Shown here one piece after another: positions 45,673-54,269 of a DNA stretch of 64,000 nucleotides. Positions within the stretch are counted from its first letter, which is position 1; each line of letters opens with the position of its first letter. A program made the translations under genes and the position numbers. The notes below the pieces were generated by a model. It was not told the DNA's origin. It did not search any database and saw only the letters and a program-made list of their open reading frames with translations. Origin of the DNA: Pseudomonadota bacterium (GTDB lineage: Bacteria > Myxococcota_A > UBA796 > CAJQPC01); NCBI GenBank assembly GCA_024228935.1, contig JAAESX010000088.1, positions 86,543 through 150,542 on the forward strand, read 5' to 3'.

Positions 45673-46736
45673 CGCTGCACCCCGATCTGCATGGCGGCGC
45701 CGCCCCCGTCCGCGATCGTGGCGATGACCCCGGTCGAGAGGGCCCAGCCCGCGTTGTTGGGCCGGACCATCAGGTCGTACCGCAGGACCATCGGGCCGAA
45801 GAAGCCGACGATGGCGCCGCCGTTCAGCCCCGAGCCGTGGAAGTTGTCGTGGATGTAGGCCAGCCGGACGCGCCCGGACAGCTCGGCGTTCGCCCGGTCC
45901 AGCGTCTCGTGGTCCACGTGCAGGTCGTAGCGGGCCTCGCCGTACAGCGGCCCCAGGCGGTTGTCACCCTGGACCTCGCCGCCGTCGACCCACGCAACGC
46001 GGTCCCAGCGCGGGCCGGCGTAGAAGGCGAACGCTTGCCGCGGGGACAGGGTCCACTGGAAGCCCACGGCTCCGATGACCGAGCCGCGTCGCATGTCCCG
46101 CGAGCTGCCGTCCGCCAGGTACTCGAGCGTGCTGAGCTCCTGCCGGACGATCAGCTTCGCGCGCACCTGCCAGGCGCCGGAGACGTCGTAGCGAAACTCC
46201 GGCTCGGCCGTCCAGCCCACGGCGTGCTGGCCCAGCACCGGCTCGAAGTCCCCATGCACGCGCGGATCGACGTCGACCGAGGTGCCCAGATCGGACCGCA
46301 GCGACACGCCGGCGATGAAGGTGCCCGACTCGCCGATCGGGATCCGCGGCGCCCCCTCGAGGCTCAGGCCATAGGGCTGCTTCTCGCCCAGCGTGCTCGT
46401 CCCGCCCATGGACATGCGAAGCGCCGCGGCCGGGCTGCTGGCCGGGTCGTCCATGGGGATTCCCGGGTCCTCGAGCAGGCTGACACCGCCACCGACGATG
46501 GCGCCGCCGGCCGCGATGAGCCCGGCTCCCGAGAGCAGGCTCGCCTGGTCGCCCGAGCCGAGCGTGTCCCCGAGCGCCATGTACCAGAGCGCGCCCACGC
46601 CCACGCCGGCGATGCCCAGACGACGAAGGACCTTGCGACGCTGCGCGGCTTCCTCGGCGCTCGAAGGCTCGGACAGCGCAGGCCCCGCGTCGTCAGCGGC
46701 GCCTGCGAGGCTCACGAACAGCAGGGGGGCCAGCAC
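45669..46736 (-). CDS. Predicted outer-membrane beta-barrel protein
   Basis: This 355-residue exported protein has a short signal peptide (MLAPLLFVSLAGAA) starting at the first possible initiator. An Ala/Gly-rich helical segment (GIAGVGVGALWYMALGDTLG and after) follows. Residues about 110-355 show alternating amphipathic strands (PEFRYDVSGAWQVRAKLIV, AFAFYAGPRWDRVAWV, RVRLAYIHDNFHG), as in outer-membrane barrels. The chain lacks a C-terminal Phe. It leads the operon with the phosphoesterase and two membrane proteins. Confidence 0.6.
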   Translation of the reverse strand: MLAPLLFVSLAGAADDAGPALSEPSSAEEAAQRRKVLRRLGIAGVGVGALWYMALGDTLGSGDQASLLSGAGLIAAGGAIVGGGVSLLEDPGIPMDDPASSPAAALRMSMGGTSTLGEKQPYGLSLEGAPRIPIGESGTFIAGVSLRSDLGTSVDVDPRVHGDFEPVLGQHAVGWTAEPEFRYDVSGAWQVRAKLIVRQELSTLEYLADGSSRDMRRGSVIGAVGFQWTLSPRQAFAFYAGPRWDRVAWVDGGEVQGDNRLGPLYGEARYDLHVDHETLDRANAELSGRVRLAYIHDNFHGSGLNGGAIVGFFGPMVLRYDLMVRPNNAGWALSTGVIATIADGGGAAMQIGVQR

Positions 46737-46877
46737 GGGCGCAGGCTACTCGATGCGGCATCGGCGCCGCAGATCTGCGACATGCGAGGCCTCTGTGCCC
46801 CAGATCGGACCAGACCTTGCTGCGCTGAGGCTGGCACGGCGATTGCTACGTCGATGGGTGCACCGAGGGACCTCGCC

Positions 46878-47555
46878 ATGCTCCTGCTGGCCCTGGCCTG
46901 TTCTGAATACTCCACGTTCTCGAGCAATGACGTGACCCAACCGGTCCGCGACGACGACGTGCCGCTCGTGACGGACTCGGGGGAAGAGCACACCCACGAC
47001 AGCGACGTCGAGGAGGACGACGAGGATCCGCCCGACGGTCCCGATGATCCCGATGAGCCACCCCGGGGCGATCCACCCGACGACTTCGGCGACTGTGACA
47101 ACGGCATCGAGGCGCCCTCGCCCAGCGAGATCTACGTGCTGTCGTGGACCGACACGGACACCGAAGGCGTCATCACGGCGCCGCTCAAGGGCTGGTACGA
47201 CGTCTACAGCGACTCGATCGCCGAGTCGGGGAGCTCGCAGACGAACGAGTCGGCGTACTTCCGCATCCCCAACGGCGCGAACCCGGCGGGCACACCGGCC
47301 TGGTCGAACTGCGACAGCGACTGGATCGTGCAGGACGCGGACAACTCGGGCTTCCCCGGCGGTCGCATCTACATCGGCACGTTCTGGCTGGCCGAGGGTG
47401 AGAACAAGCTCGAGATGCACCACTTCTGTCCGCTGCAGCGCTCGGGAGCGTGCGACAGCCTGCACATCACGTCGGACTCGAGCGGCACCTGCGACTCGGG
47501 CAATGTGAACAGCGTGCACTTCTACGGCAGCGGGATCTGCATCGAGAAGCGCTAG
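46878..47555 (+). CDS. Lipoprotein with an acidic Asp/Pro-rich stalk
   Basis: The ATG at 46878 gives the leader MLLLALAC (Cys8) and 225 residues. A stalk of about 45 residues is made almost only of Asp, Glu, Pro and Gly (HDSDVEEDDEDPPDGPDDPD and on), a likely calcium-binding spacer. A beta-rich domain of about 150 residues with several cysteines follows (CDSDWIV, CPLQRSGACDSLH, GTCDSGN, GICIEKR). The family is unknown to me. Its TAG and the TAG of the convergent gene share one CTAG. Confidence 0.62.
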   Translation: MLLLALACSEYSTFSSNDVTQPVRDDDVPLVTDSGEEHTHDSDVEEDDEDPPDGPDDPDEPPRGDPPDDFGDCDNGIEAPSPSEIYVLSWTDTDTEGVITAPLKGWYDVYSDSIAESGSSQTNESAYFRIPNGANPAGTPAWSNCDSDWIVQDADNSGFPGGRIYIGTFWLAEGENKLEMHHFCPLQRSGACDSLHITSDSSGTCDSGNVNSVHFYGSGICIEKR

Positions 47556-48367
47556 CCGCTGAAACCGAGCTCGCTCAGATAGGTCTTGTCCAGTGTGCTC
47601 CGCGGCCCCGAGAACTGGCTGCGAACAAAGAGCAAGGCCCCACGGAACATCGCCCAGCCTCGACCGAAGAGGCCCGGGCGCTCCTCGGGCACGAACCCGA
47701 GCGCCTTGCCCTGGGCCCAGACGCGCCGGTTCACGTGCTCGACGAAGCTCGGCAGGTGCTCGAGCACAGCGTGTCCCTGGGCCTTGTCGCGGAACGGCTT
47801 CAGGATGACCGGGGCGAACATCATCTGGAGCTCGAGGATGCCGTAGAACGGTGTCGCCAGCGACGGGTCCTGGGACAGCACCCAGCGCGTCTCCTTCTCG
47901 CCCCACTCGACGTGCTCGATCTCCTCGCGGCAGACCGCCCGCAGCTTCTTCTTGATGAGCGGCACGGTCGGGTGGTCGTCGGGGAGCGTCTGCAGCAGGA
48001 CGTCCTTGAAGATGTCGAGCACCATCCCCTCGCCGATGGCGTGCTCCATCAGCACCTTCAGCGGGTAGAAGTGGTTGTGCGAGCTCATCGTCTTGATGAC
48101 CCAGTGGCCGGGAGCCGGGGTCATGTCCAGGAGCCGGAAGATCTCGGCGAACTGCTCCAGATGGTTCAGCTCCTGGCGCGCATGGCGCAGGTAGAACTTC
48201 GCCGCCTCGAGGCTCCGCGCCGCATGCAGCGACAGCCCGCAGTAGACACCGGTCGCCTCGCCATAGAGCGCCTGGCTGAGGATGAAGCGCACGATCTCCC
48301 GGTCGCCCGGATCGTCGAGATCGAAGGTCGCTCCCTGGAAGTCGTACTCGGCTTCGATGGTGGGCAT
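47552..48367 (-). CDS. Ferritin-like diiron protein
   Basis: This 271-residue helical protein has two ExxH-type motifs: HARQELNHLEQF and CREEIEHVEWGEKET. A glutamate-bearing helix lies before each (YGEATGVY, IGEGMVLDIF). This four-helix arrangement fits the ferritin-like superfamily of diiron oxygenases and rubrerythrin relatives. There is no signal peptide. Substrate unknown. The neighbours (a lipoprotein and a DUF1189-like protein) give no hint. Confidence 0.7.
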   Translation of the reverse strand: MPTIEAEYDFQGATFDLDDPGDREIVRFILSQALYGEATGVYCGLSLHAARSLEAAKFYLRHARQELNHLEQFAEIFRLLDMTPAPGHWVIKTMSSHNHFYPLKVLMEHAIGEGMVLDIFKDVLLQTLPDDHPTVPLIKKKLRAVCREEIEHVEWGEKETRWVLSQDPSLATPFYGILELQMMFAPVILKPFRDKAQGHAVLEHLPSFVEHVNRRVWAQGKALGFVPEERPGLFGRGWAMFRGALLFVRSQFSGPRSTLDKTYLSELGFSG

Positions 48368-48402
48368 CCATCGTGCATACCCTGTCGTGCTTTGATCCGC
48401 GC

Positions 48403-49281
48403 ATGAGGACCACGCCTCCCCCGCCGCCGACCGTTTCCTGGTCTACGGCCCTCTGGAAGAGCTTCACGTTCGACCGGGCGTTCTGGCAGGACGTGATCTG
48501 GCGCTGGCCCGGCGCCGGCGTGATGTACCTCCACCTGGTCGTGACGGTCATCTGGCTGCCGCTGACGTTCGTCGCGGGCGCGAAGCTGGTCCACTTCGTC
48601 GCAACGGACGCCGAGGCCTACGTCGCGGGCTTCCCGATGCTCCTGGTCGAGGGCGGCGACGTCTACACCGACGTCGAGGTCCCCTACGTCTGGGAGTTCG
48701 AGGGCCAGGAGCTCATGGTCGTCGACACCGACGGCGGGACCCGCAGCCTGGAGGGGTACGACGCGAACTGGCTGGTGATGCAGGACACCGTGGTCTGGCG
48801 GACGAGCGGAGCCGAGATCCCCATCCCCCTGTCGTTCATCCCGATGTTCCTGATGGACCGGGAGCTGCTGCTGTACGAGCTGCGCAGCGCCCGGCTCTGG
48901 TACCCGATGCTCTACCTGATGTGCTGCTGGCTCGTGAGCATCACGTACCGGTGCATCCAGTGCGGGGTCTACGGCGCCGCGATCTGGGCGTTGACCGGCT
49001 TCGGAAAGCCCCGAGAACACGGCGGCGTCGAGTTCATGCCCGCCATGCGCATCGCCAGCATCGCCATCACCGTGGTGCTCGGCATCGACCTGGTCTACGA
49101 GCTGCTGCCGCTCCCAGACTCATGGGCGCTCGACGCGCTGTGGGGGCTCGTGTGCTTCGGGGTAGCCGTCTACTGGATGAACCGCGGGGTCATCCTGGCT
49201 CGACTGGAGCCTCCGGCGGACGTTCGGGCGTGGCTCGCAGGCGACAACCCGCCCACGCCCACGGCGGATCCTGCGGCGTGA
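48403..49281 (+). CDS. DUF1189-like membrane protein
   Basis: This 292-residue protein has a cytoplasmic Pro-rich start (TTPPPPPTVSW), a first helix (MYLHLVVTVIWLPLTFVAG), and a large extracytoplasmic loop with VEGGDVYTDVEVPYVWEF and ELMVVDTDGG. Three more helices follow. The order (WKSF...DVIWRWPGAG, helix, 'gG-v-tdvevPy', 'vDT-G') fits DUF1189, whose function is unknown. The last 92 bases overlap the convergent esterase gene. Confidence 0.58.
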   Translation: MRTTPPPPPTVSWSTALWKSFTFDRAFWQDVIWRWPGAGVMYLHLVVTVIWLPLTFVAGAKLVHFVATDAEAYVAGFPMLLVEGGDVYTDVEVPYVWEFEGQELMVVDTDGGTRSLEGYDANWLVMQDTVVWRTSGAEIPIPLSFIPMFLMDRELLLYELRSARLWYPMLYLMCCWLVSITYRCIQCGVYGAAIWALTGFGKPREHGGVEFMPAMRIASIAITVVLGIDLVYELLPLPDSWALDALWGLVCFGVAVYWMNRGVILARLEPPADVRAWLAGDNPPTPTADPAA

Positions 49282-50551
49282 TGTCCGCGCAGGTGATGGG
49301 GTTCGTCCAGGTGAGGTCCTGCCCCACCTGAAGGCCCGCGCGCTCTGCGGCCAGCCCCCAGGCCCGATCGGCGTGCAGCGGCCCGTCCAGGCTGCTCAAG
49401 GCCGCGCCGACGCGGTCGATGCTGGGCTCCTGGCGAATCAGCGCCTCGTCCAGGTCCACGTGGGTCAGCGCCAGCGTCACCGCACAGGTCTTGTGGCCTT
49501 CGAGCGGCAGCACGTCCCCCGCCGTGTAGACGAGCGGGCCGTGCCCCGAGCAGGTGAGCTCGTGCATGTACCCACGCTTCTCATACGGCCAGTAGCGGGG
49601 CTGGACGAGGTCGCGTAGCCCCGCCGAGCCGACGTCCTGGGAGACGAGCAGGTTGGACGGGGTGTGCACGGGCTCGGGCATCTTCGAAGAGCCGCCGAGC
49701 TCGTCACCGAAGAAGTCGAGCATCGCCGCGACCATCGGCGCCTCGTACCCGTGCGGCCCCTCGAGCACGAGGAACTCGGCGCTCCGGGGCAGCCCGGCGG
49801 GGCGGTCCTGCTGGACCTCGGACAGCCACAGCGAGGGCACGGGAGTCGCCGCGTACAGCGCCGGGTCCGGGCCCGGCCAGCCGGGGAGCGCGTCACAGGC
49901 ACAGCCGCCCGCCCGAGCCTCGCGTGGCATGGGCACGAAGGACGCCAGCGCCACCGCATCGACTCGGGGATCGATGAACGAGAGGTACAGCGCCTGGACC
50001 GAGCCGCCCGAGGCCCCCGTCACGCCGATCTTCCCGCTGTCGCCTCGCTCGTCGAGGTAGTCGAGGCCGGCCTGGAGCCCGTGGAGCTGGACCGCCATGG
50101 CCGAGGTGTCGGCGGCGGCGAGCAGCGCCCGGTTGTGCGCTCCCCCGTCGAAGTGGATCTGCCGACCAGGGGTGTCCCCCTCCTCGACACCCGGGGTGTC
50201 GAGCGCCAGCACGACGTACCCATTGGCCGCCAGCGCGTGCGCCGGCGCCTGGACCTCGCCCGAGCTCTTGCCCTGGCCGAAGTGTCCGTGCGCGAGGAGC
50301 ACGGCGGGGTGCTCGCCCTTGTTCTCCGGCTCCCAGATGGCTCCCGAGATGCGGAACTCCGGGAACACCTGCAGCGAGAGCGGCGTGACGGTGTACCCGT
50401 CGTACGGGAGGGCCTCGCCACGGACGGGCTTCAGCGGAGCGCGCTCCAGCACGTCCATCCCGGCTCGCAGCGCCACCTGACCTCTCGGCGCGGGCGGGAC
50501 CTCGGGCTCACCCGTACAGGCCAGCAGCCCGACCAGGGCGAGTCCGCTCAG
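49190..50551 (-). CDS. Alpha/beta-hydrolase lipoprotein (acetyl-xylan-esterase/dienelactone-hydrolase-like)
   Basis: The most likely start is the CTG at 50551, overlapping the upstream TGA as CTGA. It gives the leader MSGLALVGLLAC (Cys12). No ATG, GTG or TTG would keep a leader. The 453-residue chain has an alpha/beta-hydrolase domain: AVLLAHGHFGQGKS (oxyanion region), VLALDTPGVEEGD, and the nucleophile elbow GVTGASGGSVQ (GxSGG). A long C-terminal region after about residue 290 may be a separate domain. It is probably secreted and surface-bound. Confidence 0.72.
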   Translation of the reverse strand: MSGLALVGLLACTGEPEVPPAPRGQVALRAGMDVLERAPLKPVRGEALPYDGYTVTPLSLQVFPEFRISGAIWEPENKGEHPAVLLAHGHFGQGKSSGEVQAPAHALAANGYVVLALDTPGVEEGDTPGRQIHFDGGAHNRALLAAADTSAMAVQLHGLQAGLDYLDERGDSGKIGVTGASGGSVQALYLSFIDPRVDAVALASFVPMPREARAGGCACDALPGWPGPDPALYAATPVPSLWLSEVQQDRPAGLPRSAEFLVLEGPHGYEAPMVAAMLDFFGDELGGSSKMPEPVHTPSNLLVSQDVGSAGLRDLVQPRYWPYEKRGYMHELTCSGHGPLVYTAGDVLPLEGHKTCAVTLALTHVDLDEALIRQEPSIDRVGAALSSLDGPLHADRAWGLAAERAGLQVGQDLTWTNPITCADITPQDPPWAWAGCRLRATPERPPEAPVEPG

Positions 50552-51354
50552 GGGTTCTCCGCGATCCAGTCGTCGCCGGCCTCGAAGATGCCCTGGATGC
50601 CAGAACGCGTGGCCCCCGCGACGGTGTCCTCGCCCATGCTCGAGTCGCTCTCGGACCACAGCGACATCATCCGGTGCACGCCGTCATCGGTGGGCACCCA
50701 GACCTCGAGGCTATAGCTCTGCAGGATGCTGGTGCCCTCGTCGGCGACGGCCTCCTCGGCCATCCACGAGCGGCCGACGATGCCCCAGCGCGGGGTGTCG
50801 GACTCCGCGGTCTCACCCTCGGGCACGTCCGCCGGGTCCGGCAGGTTCAGGTCGATCCAGCGGAAGTCCTTGAACAGCGTGTAGGAGACCGTCATCAGGG
50901 CGTTCTCCTTGGTGAGCGGGTTCTCGGTGATCAGGAACTCGCACGTCCGGTCGGCGAAGCAGTCCTCGCCCTCGAGGATGCTGCGGTCGTACTTCGCCTC
51001 GCTGGCCGGCTCGATGGGGGTCTGGTCCGCCAGCATCTGGACGCGCACGTGGTCGTCGACGCCGTTCGGCGAGGCGTACGTCACCGCGACGGGGAGGCAG
51101 AGCGCCGGGTCCCGGTCGGGCACGTTCTCGAACGTCGCGACGTCGGCCTCGGTCAGCTCGATGGGCTCGAAGCTGCGGTCCAGCAGCGACGCGTCCAGGT
51201 CGTATGTCGCGATGTCCGCCTCGATCTGGCGAACGGCGAAGGCCAGGTTCACCGGGTCCTCGGACTGGAACTCCAGGAGCGCCAGGACCGCGGCGTCGTC
51301 GAAAGCGGGGTTGGACAGCTCGGCCGAGCAGCCGAGCAGGATGAGCGCGAACAT
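50548..51354 (-). CDS. Lipoprotein of unknown function
   Basis: The ATG at 51354 gives the leader MFALILLGC (Cys9) and 268 residues. The mature protein is acidic, with a helical first part (NPAFDDAAVLALLEFQSEDP) and a beta-rich second part (YSLEVWVPTDDGVHRMMSLW). A possible disulfide lies in GEDCFADRTCEF. I recognise no family. It is upstream of, and translationally coupled to, the hydrolase lipoprotein, so the two likely act together in the envelope. Confidence 0.6.
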   Translation of the reverse strand: MFALILLGCSAELSNPAFDDAAVLALLEFQSEDPVNLAFAVRQIEADIATYDLDASLLDRSFEPIELTEADVATFENVPDRDPALCLPVAVTYASPNGVDDHVRVQMLADQTPIEPASEAKYDRSILEGEDCFADRTCEFLITENPLTKENALMTVSYTLFKDFRWIDLNLPDPADVPEGETAESDTPRWGIVGRSWMAEEAVADEGTSILQSYSLEVWVPTDDGVHRMMSLWSESDSSMGEDTVAGATRSGIQGIFEAGDDWIAENP

Positions 51355-51423
51355 GGCGGGATCCCCAGAGCACCCCCTTGATGACGCGAACCGGGCGAAA
51401 CCGCAACTTGACCGAGCCGGATC

Positions 51424-52119
51424 GTGGGATGCTCGGTGGGCCTGACGCACCAAGACCGCCTCATCGACATGCTGGACCGGGCGACGGCCATGCGGCCGAA
51501 CCGGCCCGAGGCCCTGCGCATCTGCCGCGACGTCCTCGCCGCGAGCGAACCGGCGCTGCCGCACATCACCGCGCGAGCCTGGCGCGTCATCGGCCACACG
51601 CACCTTCTGGACGACGACCTGGAGCAGGCGGCCGAGGCCTACAAGGAGTCGCTGCGCCGCGCGGGCGTCCTGGGCGACGCCACGCTGACCGTCCACGGGC
51701 TCCTGGGGCTCGGCGAGGTGGCCCAGCGCCGCGGACTCTCGGTGGAGGCCCTGGAGCACTACGGGACCGTCCTGGTCATCTCCGAGTCCGCCCCGGAGTT
51801 CACGTCGATCTGGCTGATCCACAACCCTCTGGGCAACGCCCATGCCGACCTGGGCGAGCTCGAAGAGGCCCACGCCTGCTACGAGCTCTGCCGCGAGACG
51901 ATGGGGCCCGACGTGGCTCCGCGCAAGGCCGCCATCGTGCTCAGGAACATCGGCGTCGCCTTCGCTGTGGGCGGCGCCCTGAAGTCGGCCCGACGCTACT
52001 TCGACGAGGCCGCCCGCTTCTGGGACCGCTGCGAGCCCTGCGTCGGCCGGGCGAGAAACCTGGGGAACCTGGGCAAGCTCGAGGTCCTGCTCGGACGACC
52101 CGAGCGCGGGCGCCCATGA
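51424..52119 (+). CDS. TPR protein, N-terminal part of a split gene
   Basis: This 231-residue helical protein contains about five TPR units, for example GHTHLLDDDLEQAAEAYKES, GLGEVAQRRGLSVEALEHY and GNAHADLGELEEAHACYEL. It ends in the middle of a repeat (LGKLEVLLGRPERGRP, stop). The next frame continues the same repeat from an ATG that overlaps this stop as ATGA. It is therefore either one protein broken by a one-base shift or two coupled chains. TPR proteins scaffold other proteins; the partner is unknown. Confidence 0.68.
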   Translation: MGCSVGLTHQDRLIDMLDRATAMRPNRPEALRICRDVLAASEPALPHITARAWRVIGHTHLLDDDLEQAAEAYKESLRRAGVLGDATLTVHGLLGLGEVAQRRGLSVEALEHYGTVLVISESAPEFTSIWLIHNPLGNAHADLGELEEAHACYELCRETMGPDVAPRKAAIVLRNIGVAFAVGGALKSARRYFDEAARFWDRCEPCVGRARNLGNLGKLEVLLGRPERGRP

Positions 52120-52556
52120 TCCCGAAGTCCATCGGCCGGATGTCCAGGCTGGACGCCCGCACCGGCGAGATGGAGGAGCTCTTCAAGCTGGCCGAGTGCC
52201 ACGAGCACCTGCAGCACCCGCACGAGGCGATCGACGCGCTCCAGCGGGCGCTCGAGCTCGCCGGGGCCATCGAGGCCAAGAAGACGCAGGTGCGCATCGG
52301 GCGATCGCTCGGGCGCCTTCACGCTGAGATCGCGGACCACCAGAGCGCGTGGCAGTACGAGCGCGCAGCGGGGAAGCTCGCCGATGAGCTCCACCGCGAG
52401 GAGCACAGGGCGGCCATACTGGCCGCAGAGGCTCGTCGACAGGCCGAAGTGCGCGCGATCCGCACCGGCGAGCTGGCCGGCGTGATCCACGAGCTGCGCG
52501 ATGCGTACGACACGATCCAGGTGCTCTCCGGACAAAAACAGACCGGGGAGTCTTGA
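52116..52556 (+). CDS. TPR protein, C-terminal part of a split gene
   Basis: This 146-residue continuation begins MIPKSIGRMSRLDARTGEME, which fits exactly the second helix of the repeat begun in the previous frame. Further repeats (LFKLAECHEHLQHPHEAIDA) and a long charged coiled coil to the end (AAILAAEARRQAEVRAIRTG) follow. On its own it starts mid-repeat, so it is best seen as the other half of the 51424 gene. Confidence 0.65.
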   Translation: MIPKSIGRMSRLDARTGEMEELFKLAECHEHLQHPHEAIDALQRALELAGAIEAKKTQVRIGRSLGRLHAEIADHQSAWQYERAAGKLADELHREEHRAAILAAEARRQAEVRAIRTGELAGVIHELRDAYDTIQVLSGQKQTGES

Positions 52557-52605
52557 CAGGCCAAGCCAAACTGATCAAATGTTCAGGTGAACGAATGATC
52601 AGGAG
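52553..52605 (+). promoter_or_regulatory. recN promoter with 30-bp interrupted palindrome (probable SOS operator) and RBS
   Basis: TTGACA (52553-52558) is a good -35 element; a weak -10 would fall near 52576-52581. The symmetric block TGATCA-N3-GTTCA-N2-TGAAC-N3-TGATCA spans 52572-52601, centred at 52586/52587, and overlaps the expected start region. GTTCAG is the core of the Myxococcus LexA box as I remember it. AGGAG (52601-52605) is 5 bases from the GTG start. Confidence 0.6.
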
Positions 52606-52610
52606 TCGGC

Positions 52611-54260
52611 GTGCTGTTGCGACTGGAGATGAAGGACCTGGCGATCGTGGCGTCGGCCACGCTCGTCCCAGGCGAAGGACTGAACGTCCTCTCCGGCGAG
52701 ACCGGAGCGGGCAAGTCGGTCATCGCGTCGGCGCTCGCGCTCGCCCTGGGTGAGCGAGGGCGGGCCGAGATGGTCCGAACCGGCGCGAGCAAGGCCACGG
52801 TGGCCGCCGAGTTCCAGCCGGACGCGCGGGTGGCGGTCGTCCTGGAGAAGCACGGCCTCCCCTGGGCGGAGCCGCTGACCCTACGGCGCGAGGTCCCAGG
52901 TGGCGTCCTCGTGAATGGGGCGCGGGCGAAGGTGGCGGTCCTGCGCGAGCTGGCCCCGCTCCTGGTGACGCGGACCGGCCAGCACGACCAGCGGCTGCTC
53001 CTGGACCCGGACCAGCACATCCATCTGCTGGACGGGTTCGGACGGCTGGACGGCGAGGCCATGCGGCGGGCGTTCGAGGGCCTCGTGGCGGCGCGCGCCC
53101 GGCTGGCCGGTCTCCGGCGGGCGGCGAGCCGGCGAGCCGAGCGGGACGAGCTGCTGGGCGTCTGGCTGGCGGAGCTCGAGCAGCTGGCGTTCGAGCCCGA
53201 CGAGGCGAACACCCTGGTCTCCCGAAGGGACGTGCTGCGACACGCCGACGACCTGCGCAAGGGACTGCAGCACGTCGAAGCGGTGCTCTACGCGGACGAC
53301 GGCGCGGTCGTCGAACGGCTGGGAAGGGCGAACACCACGCTCCGCCGACTGGCCGAGCTCGACCCTCGACTCGAGTCCAGCGCCGACGAGCTGAGCGTCA
53401 TCGCGGACCGCGTCGACGAGCTGGTCCGAGATGTCCGGGCCGGGGCGGCCGAGGCGGAAGCGGATCCCGAGGAGCTCGACCGCGTCGAGTCCCGACTCCG
53501 AGCCGCTCGGACCCTGGCCCGGAAGCACCTCTGCGACCTGGCGGACCTGGACTCGAAGCGGGAAGAACTCGCCCAGGAGCGCATCCGCCTGTCCGCCATC
53601 GAGGAGGACACGAAGACCGCCCAGGCGGCGGTGACCCTGGCCGAAGCGGCGGCCCGGACCTGCGCCGACAAGCTCAGCGCCACACGGCGGCGAGCGGCCA
53701 GGCGGCTGGACCGCGAGCTCGCGTCGGCGCTGTCCCGATTGGCGATGCCGAAGGCCCGGATCCAGACGCGCATCGAGCCCACCGAGCTCTCGGAGCACGG
53801 CGGGGACCAGGTCGAGCTGCTGCTGTCGGCCAACCCGGGAGAGGAGCCCCGGCCGCTGGCGCGCGTGGCCTCCGGAGGCGAGCTGTCCCGGGTCCTGCTG
53901 GCCCTGTCCACGCTGCGCGCACACGACGTCCGCTGCTTCCTGTTCGACGAGGTCGACGCCGGGATGGGCGGTCGCACAGCCGCGGCCCTGGCGGCCGAGC
54001 TGCGCGCCCTGTCCGGTCGGGTCCAGGTCGTGTGCATCAGCCACCAGGCGAGCGTGGCCAGCGCCGCGGACCACCACTTCTCGGTCGCCAAGGCGGTCCT
54101 CGGCGGCCGCACCCGCACCACGGTTCGGCAGCTGAACGTCGACGGACGTGTCGACGAGCTGGCTCGGATGCTGGGCGGCGACGTGGGCTCCGACGCCGCG
54201 CGAGCCTGCGCTCGACAGTGGTTGATGGGCTGGCCGGACAGGGGTTCCAAGGTCGCGTAG
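52611..54260 (+). CDS. recN: RecN, SMC-like DNA repair ATPase
   Basis: This 549-residue protein starts at a GTG after a clear AGGAG. Walker A is GETGAGKS (29-36) in the RecN context GLNVLSGETGAGKSVI. The middle is a long antiparallel coiled coil. The C-terminal half-ATPase has the signature VASGGELSRVLLAL and Walker B FLFDEVDAGMGG. It acts early in double-strand-break repair. The palindromic operator upstream fits SOS control. Confidence 0.94.
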   Translation: MLLRLEMKDLAIVASATLVPGEGLNVLSGETGAGKSVIASALALALGERGRAEMVRTGASKATVAAEFQPDARVAVVLEKHGLPWAEPLTLRREVPGGVLVNGARAKVAVLRELAPLLVTRTGQHDQRLLLDPDQHIHLLDGFGRLDGEAMRRAFEGLVAARARLAGLRRAASRRAERDELLGVWLAELEQLAFEPDEANTLVSRRDVLRHADDLRKGLQHVEAVLYADDGAVVERLGRANTTLRRLAELDPRLESSADELSVIADRVDELVRDVRAGAAEAEADPEELDRVESRLRAARTLARKHLCDLADLDSKREELAQERIRLSAIEEDTKTAQAAVTLAEAAARTCADKLSATRRRAARRLDRELASALSRLAMPKARIQTRIEPTELSEHGGDQVELLLSANPGEEPRPLARVASGGELSRVLLALSTLRAHDVRCFLFDEVDAGMGGRTAAALAAELRALSGRVQVVCISHQASVASAADHHFSVAKAVLGGRTRTTVRQLNVDGRVDELARMLGGDVGSDAARACARQWLMGWPDRGSKVA

Positions 54261-54269
54261 ACTCACTCC

